From contig NC_080398.1 of assembly GCF_030265065.1 (NCBI RefSeq), positions 434,001 through 498,000 of the forward strand: a stretch of 64,000 nucleotides of DNA. Direction: 5' to 3'. Shown here piece after piece: positions 22,834-32,500 of this stretch (position 1 is its first letter; every line of letters starts with the position of its first letter). The translations under genes were made by a program, and so were the position numbers. The stretch is from Corythoichthys intestinalis. Lineage: Eukaryota; Chordata; Actinopteri; Syngnathiformes; Syngnathidae. The notes below the pieces were generated by a model, which was not told the DNA's origin, ran no database searches, and saw only the letters and a program-made list of their open reading frames with translations.

Positions 22834-23009
22834 TACGGAGCCCCCCGGGTGCCAGGGTAGAAAAAATAAAAAAATCATAGCTAATCTGTAACCACAGTTT
22901 AGTAATCTGTGGGTACAGTTTACTAATCTGTACCCACAGATTACTAAACTGTGGGTACAGATTAGTTATGATTTTTTTTTTCTACCCTGGCACCCGGGGG
23001 GGCACCGTA
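22834..23009. mobile_element. 176-bp palindromic miniature element with 6-bp duplication
   Basis: Nearly perfect inverted repeat. The arms run from TACGGAGCCCCCCGGGTGCC through CAGGGTAGAAAA, and a shorter internal palindrome around TCTGTGGGTACAG fills the middle. Flanked by a perfect 6-bp direct repeat GGATTG (22828-22833 and 23010-23015). TAC ends plus a 6-bp duplication match the parent element's type, so it may be a deletion or foldback relative mobilised by the same transposase. It lies between the two convergent genes, where it could also act as a strong RNA hairpin. Confidence 0.8.
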
Positions 23010-23081
23010 GGATTGACATACCTTAAATCCTCATTCATTAATATGTAATGACTGGGATTTTATTTTTCAAAAGAATGCAAC

Positions 23082-24342
23082 TTATTCCGCCAGCCCATCA
23101 GTGATCATCTGACGAAGTCTCAAGTAAAGGTCAGTGATTCCATATACATCATCAGGCATTGCCAGGTTGTGCTCAGTCATAAATTCCAAACATAAGTGAA
23201 ACACATCCTCATCACATGGATAGTCCTTAAAGCAGCAGTCCTCTTGGCATAACTGTACTTTGTTCAGATCAACTGGCCGTAGGAAATTCTGAGCTCCATA
23301 AAGGTTTGGCACTGCATACATTATGGAAGGGCGACCAGCTGGAGCTCGGGGATTGTTGGTTGACCTTATGCGGTGGTTGTTCCAAGCGGATACAACTTCA
23401 TTAAGCTCCTCCTATGCATTTGCGACAGAAAAAGGTGAAAATGTGTTAAAATTAAATTCCGAACTTTAATATTTAATAAACACAAATAATTAACAATTCA
23501 ATTTCTGGGAAGGAGTGGCCTACCTGTATGGTGTTCTGGAAGCAAAACTGGATCAGTGATTTATCGATGTAGCTGTCGAAAAAGAATCCATCTGCTCTCA
23601 GCTGATCAAAATGGTCCATCCAGAATTGTGTCCATTCACCTCTCAATGTGCACCACCAACGTTCAATTCGTTGATTGCCTGTGCTTGGCCCTACACTGAC
23701 ACACTCCATACTGGCGCTCCCACTTTCGCCGCTGTGCAGAAACCTTTGCATTTCTGCTACGTGGACATTCTCTGTTCCATGATCTAACCTAACTTTTTCG
23801 GGATATCCATTGTTCTCAGCAACTGCATCAATAAAATAGCCCGCGATCACATGGGGGTTATTGTTTGTTTTATATGCTTCAAGCCACATAATTTTCCTTG
23901 AGAAGCCGTCTATACAACCACTAATACATATACCATATGGCTTTAATTTGTCGTACCCATCTATATGCCAAACATAGTTTGGCCCACGACTCACATATGC
24001 ACGCCTTCTCAAACGGTTGCGCGCGCGCAGATCTACCCCATGACCATCCATCAGTCGCATCAATTGGCGCACAGTTTCTCTGTCCGTAATAATCCCAGAT
24101 AGCCAACATTTTTGGTGCATCCATCTGTAGCCGTGTTGCTTTCCAGATGTTTGCAACTGGTGTTCTATAAAGTTCGCCACTTCCATTTCATCAGTCTTAT
24201 TTCTTCTCCTCCACAACTTTTTCTTCCTCAACATCCTCTCCAAGGTCCGGAGGCTCAATTTTATGTGGTGAGATTCCTCCAAAACAACTAATATTTCACT
24301 GTTTGTGAATCCACGCCGAAAGAGGTCTTCTATGGTGTCCAT
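23082..24342 (-). CDS. Integrase-type DDE transposase of IS3EU/GingerRoot kind
   Basis: Two exons, 24342-23524 and 23411-23082, with a CAG/GTAGGC donor and an AAATGCATAG acceptor in phase, give 382 aa from the ATG at 24342. Exon sequence may extend upstream to an acceptor near 24372, since the frame stays open there (NALRFEASKGA). Residues 1-45 resemble a helix-turn-helix (RGFTNSEILVVLEES), followed by a basic stretch. The catalytic core has Asp128 in WHIDGYDKLKPYG, Asp187 in VRLDHGTEN and Glu227 in NQRIERWW, the rve-type DDE triad. The C-terminus contains EELNEVVSAWNNHRIR and RPSIMYAVPNLYGAQ, typical of the fish copies of this family that I know. All catalytic residues are present and both exons are open. 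It acts on the element's ends in the nucleus. It is transcribed towards the HECT gene. Confidence 0.88.
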
Positions 24343-24539
24343 TGCCCCCTTTGATGCTTCAAATCGCAGTGCGTTACCTGTACGTAGAAGTTGGGTGAAT
24401 ACCAATATCCTATAACATCCTGGACATAATTTTGTTAAGAAAAAGTATACGATACCTTCACATAAAAAAAGTCACAAATAAGGTTGCAATTTAGTGCTAA
24501 AGTGCTTCAAAGGCTTGTGTATGTAGACTCCCAAGTCGA

Positions 24540-24820
24540 AGACTCCAAGCTTCCCACTGACGGACCAGCAAGTTAAAAAAAAAAAAAAAAAAAAAAAAAA
24601 ACTTTTTTTTCCTACTGGCGGAAACGGGCACCATCAAAAAAAAAAAAAAAAAAAAAACTTTTTTTTTTTCCACTGGCGGAAGCAGGCAGTAGCAAGTAAA
24701 AAAAAAAAAAAAAACTTTTTTTTTCTACTGGCGGAAATGGCCTTGTTTTGTTGAAAAAAAAAAAAAGTTTTCATACTTTTTTTTTTTTTTTTTAGTGGCG
24801 GGAATGGGCTTCCATACATA
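24540..24820 (-). repeat. Right terminal and subterminal inverted repeat of the HECT/DDE element
   Basis: Mirrors 17206-17440. Four ACTGGCGG-type words are separated by long A and T runs, ending GGAATGGGCTTCCATACATA. The number and spacing of modules differ from the left end, as expected for slippage-prone homopolymer runs. Confidence 0.8.
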
Positions 24821-26445
24821 TGGGAGCCCACGTGAACAGATCTTCATAAATAGTCTATTTATGATACACACGGAGCCTTTCAAATGTCAACACTGTGGTA
24901 TCACAATGCCTTTAATCCAAGGGGTGGTCAACTGAAGGTGCGTATGCAGAATGTCGTCCCGCAATAGTTTTTGATCGACATAGTACAATTCATACAACCT
25001 CAGAGGAAGAACTTTAAAGTTTTATGTTTGAATACCTTTCGTAGAATGCATAATTCATTGAAGCCGCTTATCTAATACTTGGTTGTTTATTTTGGGAAAA
25101 AAATAACTTAAATTTTCTTAAAAATGTATTTTTACTCTCAAAACTTTGGGTATTATTCCACAAATATTAAAAGAGTCAAAAAGAAATTTTGTTTATTACT
25201 CTAAAAAATATCAGCCTTTTCTCAAACGTTAAGGCTTTACATTATAAAACTGCAAATATTGGATGTGTTTCTAATTTTGGGGGGTGGGTTATATAAAAGT
25301 AGATTTAAAAAAAAATGCATTTATGCTTGTTACGTTGACAAGCAAAAAAAAAAAAAAAGTAATAAAAATATAAATTTTTCCCCGCAACGTTTTAGTACAC
25401 AACTTTTCCTCGAAATGCGAGCAAAAAAAAAAAACTCTTAACCTTTGATAAAAACTTATTTAATCATTATAGTTTTCATTCACGACCAGTGGAGGACTTT
25501 ATAGTGGAAATGATGCTCCTCACCTTCATCCTGCTTTGGCATCACTTCACATCTACTTCACCTTGTCTGAACAGGAGAACATCAAACAAAGGCAAGATGA
25601 TACATACATGGACACATAGAATGTCAAAAATTCCCAAAGAAATCATACCTGCCACAATGTAGTATTTCAAGTTGAAATAATCACCAGCAGAGCATCACAA
25701 TGACTTGGCACTTTCCCTAGTGTCCGTGCGCCATCCTTCCCGACGTGTGCGCCACTCAGGCTGCCAAACGCTCGGGAGTTGCTCTAGGATGCCGGGGGGG
25801 CTGTGGAAACTCGATCTGGGCTAAAAATAAGGAACATCAGCAGGATTGGAGAGAAAGAGAGAAAGGATATGTGCTGTGGAAGACAGTGATGGGCAGACAT
25901 TCCCCTCACACAAACACACTAACACAACAGGCCACGTACACATAAACCAACATTGCCTTGAGTTGTGAGTGCGTGTGTCCAAGGTTCTGATGTCACTCTA
26001 ACTGGACTCCTCATTACAGCTCGCAGGGAATGAGAAGGTTAAAAGTGGCAAGGACCCCCCCACCAACAGTCCTCTGTCATCTAGTTGCATCACATGACAA
26101 CAACCCTGACCCATAGTGTACCCAGTTTACATACACAGACACATACATGGTTGAACAGGTACAAGGCAAGGGCGTAGGTTTAGTCTCAACATTGGTAGGG
26201 ACGATATAACATCATAACCTGCATGTACACTTTTTGCTGAAGACCGGACATTAACTCATTTGCTCCCAAAAACGTATAAATACATTCTATTTTTAATTGT
26301 TTTAGTATCCCAAAGACGTATTTGTACGTCTTTTACGTTGTTGTTTTTTTTTTTTCACAAGAGAGATCTCTGGGTTCTGATTCAGCTTAGCTCCAAAGCA
26401 CAACACTGAATATCCATTTTAAAGCAATAAAACTGGTCACTGGAG
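24821..26445. other. Intergenic, partly apparently single-copy
   Basis: No confident gene. 25480-26160 is G+C-richer and apparently unique, with scattered splice-like sites on the minus strand (an acceptor near 25577 and a donor near 25648), but no frame longer than about 60 codons fits. At 26168-26250 a copy of a small repeat (GGGCGTAGGTTTAGTCTCAA) is seen, also present near 55301 and 57570. Confidence 0.35.
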
Positions 26446-27435
26446 CAGAGGTTGCGCTAGACATTTTCAATGTCTGTCATTTTGACTGACAGGGTCATAA
26501 AAATCCGGTCATAGTCTATTTTTACCCGTCACTTAAATTTTTAAAATGATTATGATGACATATTCAATAGTATTTAGTTTTCATTCATTTTTAATTAATA
26601 TTGTAACGCTTTCTTGGCGGCGAAAAATTAGACACGGAAGTCATGGTATTTTTGTCCCTTTTTACTCTGCTTACCGCCAACAACTCCGCCCCCAAAGAAA
26701 AAGAGGCAACGATATAGACCCCAATCACCAACGTCACACAATGATCTTAATTGTGGTTGACAGCCCAAAATCTTCTAAATATATATTAAATGCATCTTAC
26801 CAGATATAAAATGACTACTACATAGTCTGTGGTGATCGTTTGGTGCCCAGATTTCTTGTCGAATTACAGCAGTCCATCTCGCTCTCATCTTCGGGTCTCT
26901 CAGAATACGGTAGAACTTCAAGTCTCTCCGTCTGTCTTCTCTGTTACAGAAACCAAACGCCACACACGCCTTCACCATTTTGATTATTAATATTAACGAG
27001 CAGAAAAACACGCCGTAATAGGAGGCATGTACGTAGCGGTAATGTGTAAACATGACGAGCTGACACACAATATGGCGGCTCCAGTCAGGGGGGCGGAGTT
27101 GTGACGTCATGTGATTGGGGTCTATACACAGGCGGCAATCTTGTCAATCAATTGGATGACGCGCTGGCACACCGGGTGCACCAATAAGAACCTCGCGTTG
27201 ATGTGTCAATCACGGTGCCGCTGCCAGACCCCGGTGACGCTACAATATTCTGACAGAAGAGCCAATGACGTCATGCATTAAGAGAGACAATAGCTAATTA
27301 ATATGCTAACTCGCCACCCTGTGGTCTGGGGTGTGAATTGCAACCTTTCAAAATGACGGACGGACTCCAGTTTTTTCCGTCACCGTTTTAAAAAACCGGT
27401 CAACGACGGAAAATATCCGGTTAACGCGACCCCTG
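26446..27435 (-). mobile_element. Non-autonomous hAT element carrying a THAP-domain exon
   Basis: 990 bases with CAGAGGTTGCGCTAGACATT at the left and the diverged inverse GTTAACGCGACCCCTG at the right, flanked by a perfect 8-bp duplication CACTGGAG (26438-26445 and 27436-27443). The minus strand holds one THAP zinc-finger exon (26801-26978). There is no room for a catalytic domain. hAT-derived proteins with an N-terminal THAP are known (the THAP12 group), so this is best read as an internally deleted copy of a THAP-type hAT transposon. Confidence 0.85.
26801..26978 (-). CDS. THAP zinc-finger exon of a deleted hAT transposase
   Basis: From the ATG at 26978: MVKACVAFGFCNREDRR at the start, then a conserved Trp in RARWTAVIRQEIW, and CSSHFISG at the end, followed by a consensus donor (CTG then GTAAGA). 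The cysteine pair near the start (spacing slightly longer than usual) and the C-x2-H pair make a C2CH THAP finger, a DNA-binding module. The exon is open, but no downstream exon is found inside the element. The upstream in-frame ATG at 27110 would add 44 residues that do not look like THAP, so I prefer the MVKAC start. Confidence 0.75.
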
Positions 27436-27603
27436 CACTGGAGGGCAGTAGCGCATTTGGTAAGACCCGCAATCCGATTCAACGGAACGAACGGTCAGGC
27501 CGCACCGCCAGGCTGCCGGCAGAAGACGACCGAATGGACGTCCAGGATAGGAGTGGGAACCTCTTGGTACCTAACGATACGATACGATTTGCGATACAAA
27601 GCT

Positions 27604-28246
27604 GCAAAGGTGCTTTTTTTGAGGTGCAAGATTGAGATTTTTAGAACCAAACACTCTAAGTGGGTCTGGCGTGCCACAAAAGATGCGCATGCTGAAAAGC
27701 ACCTCATACCCACTGTGAAGTATGGGGGTGGGTCAGTGATCCTGTGGGGCTGTTATGCCTCCAAAGGCCCTGGGAACCTTGGTAGGGTGCATGGCATCAT
27801 GAGTGCTTTGAAATACCAGGACATTTTAAATCAAAATCTGTTGCCCTCTACCTGAAAGCTGAAGATGGGTCGTCACTGGGTCTTTCAGCAAGACAATGAC
27901 CCTAAACATATGGCCAAATCTACACAGAAATGGTTCACCAGACACAAAATCAAGCTCCTCCCATTGCCATCTCAGTCCCCAGACCTTGTTTTGTTGGCAA
28001 AAGGGGGTTGTACAAAGTATTAACACCAGGGGTGCTCATAATTGTGACACACATTGTTTGATGTCAAATAATTATTTCTTTATGTGGGATTTTTTCCCCA
28101 CTGAATAAATGCACTTGTATTGAAGGTTGGATTTTTCTCTTTTTTTCCCTTAAGGTCCCATATTATTTGAATTAAAAAAATATATATATATTTGAAGCTA
28201 AAAAACACATCTTAACCAGGGGTGCCAATAATTATGGAGGGCACTG
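27604..28246 (+). mobile_element. Tc1-like transposon, 5'-truncated
   Basis: Carries the middle of a Tc1-type transposase in the plus direction (SKWVWRATKDAHAEKHL, IPTVKYGGGSVILWGC, then an in-frame stop after DILNQNLLPST), followed by FQQDNDPKH-type sequence in another frame and a right end GGAGGGCACTG next to TA. The first half and left end are missing. 27536-27600 is a different repeat (CCTAACGATACGATACGATT). Confidence 0.8.
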
Positions 28247-28249
28247 TAA

Positions 28250-29521
28250 TGTAAATAGGGTTGCTTAAAAGCCTCACCCTAATTTGAGCATCCTGAAAAG
28301 TTGGAAGTGGTGTGTTTCTACCGTTCTTATGCAAACCTACGCACTTGGACTACAAGGCCTGTACATGTTGCATATTTATTTACTTTTGTCTGATGAGGTT
28401 ATCACTTTTGCACATGTTGTATCTTCCACGTCAATCTTGCGTAAACCAAATTAGGCCTTCACTTACTGGCCATAAAAAAACAATAGTTTGTGTATTTTCA
28501 AGTGTAGCAGATCTTTTCAAAATAAATATTTTTTTCTTCAGAAAGTAGTGTATTTTTGAAAGAGTCATATGGTGCTTATTTCAAGCTCTTGAGAAAGAAA
28601 ATTCTTTACTTTCTCAGCACACACATACAGAGAGTTAACTGAAAATAAGCATTTAATATCAATCACGAAGACCACCCAATATACCACGTATATTTTACTC
28701 CACAGGGGGGCTTTGTCGACGGGTGGTGGGATGAACTTTCATGCGGCGGTCCAACTGCCCTCAGCCAGGCTCTCCTATTTTAATGCATACACTGCAATAG
28801 CCTCCCCACACAATCGCATCACGGTGCTGGGTAATGGCCGCCAGCAGTGATAAGGCGTAATTGCAGCTCCGGCAAAAGGGGCCACCGTCATCCCCCTTGG
28901 ACGCAGGGCAGTCCCCTGGACCATCCGTGCCCCCGTTAACCAGCCCTCTGCGAAAGGACGAAGGGATCTTGTGAAATCTTGTGTATGGGTGCAAAAATGG
29001 GCTAACACCAAATCGGAGTTTCATGAAAGGTGCTAAATAATTTACACAAAATGATGTAGAATTATCACTTCCCAGGTTCCCAACGGTTGAGTGTCAAGTC
29101 ATTTGACACAAATAACAGTTCATTTGAGTCTCTTGAGCCGTGTGTGTTAATATGTGGGCCACGTAGTGACATTCTTCTACAATATCAAGAGGATATTCCA
29201 AAATATCCAAGTAGTTATGTGCACGTTGACATGCACTTGAAGGCCACCCCTCTATCTACTGTATTGGTATATTCTGTGAAGACAAGTGTTATGGAGACGT
29301 CGTATGGGGGTGCCGTCATCTCAAGTTCCCCACCGGCTTTCCGGATTATTCCCACCTTCTAAATATAACCTCCTTAAAGTGAGAGCAGCCAGCATCCCGG
29401 GAGACGACAAACAACTTGCTAAACAACTTTTAGTTTTTAATGCAATTTTTAGGGGACCAATTTTCAAAATAAAGCGTAGGTTTATGGAGGCTGGATGAAC
29501 TACACGAGTGGAAGTTGTTTA
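28250..29521. other. Upstream region of the beta-1-like gene, includes a possible conserved non-coding block
   Basis: Mostly AT-rich with no gene. A G+C-rich, apparently single-copy block at 28710-29030 stands out from the repeats and contains TAATTGCAGCTCC and similar homeodomain/E-box-like words. A minus-strand frame of 87 codons covers it but shows no family features. It may be regulatory sequence for the gene starting at 29522. Confidence 0.35.
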
Positions 29522-32500
29522 ATGGCTCTCGCACAAGTCCGGTGGCCTCTTCTTGTAGTCATCAGTCTTTTTGGTGAGTTTTCAAGTTACCGGTATTCTT
29601 TTTTTACATAGGAAGTAATAACAAATTGGAATTCAAATCAATGACTGCTAGGGTTGTTCCGATCATGTTTTTTTTGCTCCCGATCCGGATCGTTTCAGTT
29701 TAAGTATCTGCCGATATTTCCTGATCCGATTGTTTTTTGTTTTTTTTTTGCTCCCGATTCAATTCCAATCTTTCCTGATAATTTTTCCCGATCATATACA
29801 TTTTGGCAATGCATTAAGAAAAAAATGAATAAAACTCGGACGGATATATACATTCAACATACAGTACATAAGTACTGTATTTGTTTATTATGACAATAAA
29901 TCCTCAAGATGGCATTTACATTATTAACATTCTTTCTGTGGGAGGGATCCACGGATAGAAGGACTTGTAATTCTTAAAGGATAAATGTGACTTTGTATAT
30001 TGTGACCAAATATTGCCACTAGTGTATTTGTTGAGCTTTCAGTAAATGATACTGCAGCCATTTAACGTCTGCCCAAATGCATGATGGGAAGTGCAACCAT
30101 GACTGTGCGTAGGGTCACCAATTGATATATCTTCTCTGTGTTGGGAAAGAACATAGGGTGTTAAGAAATGATCAACGACTACCTTTCTTCCCCACATTGC
30201 ATCCAACGTTATTTTTAATTGCTGAGAGAGGTATTGTAAGGCTTTAGCCACATAAAAATGGCTCCAAAGGCTGTCAAAATTCTCTCTACTCAATATACGC
30301 TGCCTTTTAGCGCTATCTATAGGTAAAACGGCGTCTTTATAGATTGAACGCGTCAATGTGTGAGTGGGTCGTGCAGCGCATGCGTTAATTATTTAACGTG
30401 ATTAATTTTTAAAAAATTAAAAAATTTGATAGCCCTACTTTAAGCCAAAACTACTCTGGATGAGTGTAAGACATTTTGTCTGTAACGTTAAATACAATTA
30501 GAAAACGATTTAAAAAAAAAAAAAAAAAAAAAAATTTAAAAAGGCATCTCCGATATTTTTTTGCCGATCCCGAGACTTTGAAAATGACGTGATCGAACCC
30601 GATCACATCTTTAGTGACTGCCATTGCTGGTAATTGATGTTCCATCTATGTGGATTCAAACACTGCCAAACACTGATCGGACGTCTAGCCAGTGAAAATT
30701 GATTTAAATTTACAGCAGTGGGATGAAAAGAGCCACAAGCGGCTCTGGAGTCACAGGTTGCAGACCCCTGATTGGATGTCTGTCATCCTCAATGGCACTG
30801 AAAGAGTTGATTCTTGTTTCTAACGCTTATACAGTAGTATGAAAAAGTATCTGAAGATTTGGGAATTTCTCACATTTCTGCATAAAATCACCATCAAATG
30901 TGATCTGATCTATGTCAAAATCACACAGATAATTATAGGTTTTCATATTTTAATGAGGATAGTATGCAAACAATGACAGAAGTGGGTAAAAATAAGTAAG
31001 TGAACCATCACATTTGATATTTTGTGGCCCCCCCCCTTTGGCAGTAACAACTTCAACCAGACGCTTCCTGTAGCTGCAGATCAGTGTGGCACATCAATCA
31101 GGACTAATCTTGGCCCATTGTTGTCTACAAAAATGCTGTAGTTCAGTCAGATTCCTGGGATGTCTGGCACGAATCACTGTATTTAGGTCATTTCACAGCA
31201 ACTCAATGGGGTTCAAGTCTGGACTTTGACTTGGCCACTCCAGAACGTGTATTTTGTTCTTCTGAGACCATTCTGAAGTTGATTTACTTCTGTGTTTTGG
31301 ATCATTGTCTTGTTGCAGCATCCATCCTCTTTTTAGCTTCAACTGTCCGACAGACAGCCTCAGGTTTTCCTGTAAAACATCCTGATAAACTTTTGAATTC
31401 ATTCTTCCATTAATGATTGCAAGTTGTCCAGGCCCCGAGGTAGCACAACAGCCCAAAATCATGATGCTCCCTCCACCATGCTTCACAGTGGGGATGAGGT
31501 GTTGATGTTGGTGAGCTGTTCCATTTTTCCTCCACACATGACGTAGAGTGTTACTCCAAACATTTCAACTTTGGTTTCATCAGTTCGCAAAACTTTTTGC
31601 CAAAATTTCTGTGGCGTGTCCAAGTGCCTTTTCTGCAAATACTAAATGAACAACAATGTTGTTGTTTTTTAGACAGCAGTGGCTTCCTCCGTGGAGTCCT
31701 CCCATGAACACCATTCTTGGCCATATTTTTACATATAGTTGATGTGTGCACAGAGCCATTGGACTGCGCCAGTGATTTCTGTAAGTCTTTAGCAGACACT
31801 CTAGGGTTCTGTTTTACCTCTCTGAGTATTCTGCGCTGAACTCTTGGCGTCATCTTTGGGAGAGAAGCAACAGTGATAAACTCTCTCCATTTGTAGACTT
31901 CTCTGACTGTCGATTGATGAGCATCTAGACTTTTAGAGATGGTTTTGAATCTTTTCCCAGCTTTATACAAATCAACAATCCTTGATCACAGGTCTTCAGA
32001 CAGCTCTTTTGACCGAGCCATGATGCACATCAGACAAAGCTTCTCATCAAGACAATTCTTACTAGGTGTGTGTTTTATAGTGGGTAGGGCAGCTTTCAAC
32101 CAATCATCAGTGATTGGGCACACACCTGACTTAAAATGTTTGGTAAAAATTAGGGGTGTCTAACGATTAAAAATTTTAATCGAGTCAATTACAGCTTAAA
32201 AATTAATTAATCGTAATTAATCCCAATTAATCGCAATTCAAACCATCTATAAAATATGCCATATTTTTCCGTAAATTATTGTTTGAATGGAAAGATAAGA
32301 CACAAGATGGATATATACATTCAACATACGGTACATAAGTGTTTATTATAGCAATAAATCAACAAGATGGCATTACCATTATTAACATTCTGTTAAAGGG
32401 ATTCATGGATAGAAAGACTTGTAGTTCTTAAAAGATAAATGTTAGAACAAGTTAGAGAAATTTTATATTAAAACCCCTCTCAATGTTTTCGTTTCAATAA

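Larger units (their letters stand above)
17206..24820. mobile_element. IS3EU/GingerRoot-like DNA transposon carrying a HECT ubiquitin ligase gene
   Basis: A 7.6-kb unit bounded by matching inverted repeats: TATGTATGGAAGCCCATTCC at the left and its inverse at the right, continuing through CCGCCACT. The repeats lead into inverted subterminal blocks of long A and T runs separated by CGCCAGT/ACTGGCGG words. Flanks TGGGCA and TGGGAG match at four of six bases, an imperfect 6-bp target duplication. The interior holds a DDE transposase (minus, 23082-24342) and a SAM-HECT protein (plus, 19635-21820) in convergent orientation. Later insertions inside are a hAT-type element (18301-19475) and a 176-bp palindromic element (22834-23009). 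From memory, IS3EU elements have 6-bp duplications and TAY ends, which fits. The catalytic family is well supported by the transposase. Whether the HECT gene is a standard passenger of this family cannot be decided from one copy. Confidence 0.8.

Noticed and set aside
25259-25441. Lysine/asparagine-rich frame
   Set aside because: Arises from A-rich low-complexity sequence.
25500-25650. Splice-like acceptor and donor with a 20-codon minus-strand frame (MPKQDEGEEHHFHYKVLHWS)
   Set aside because: The frame is very short and closed upstream by a stop. Could be a non-coding exon, but evidence is too thin.
28761-29024. 87-codon minus-strand frame
   Set aside because: No recognisable domain and no splice context. 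Treated as possible non-coding regulatory DNA.
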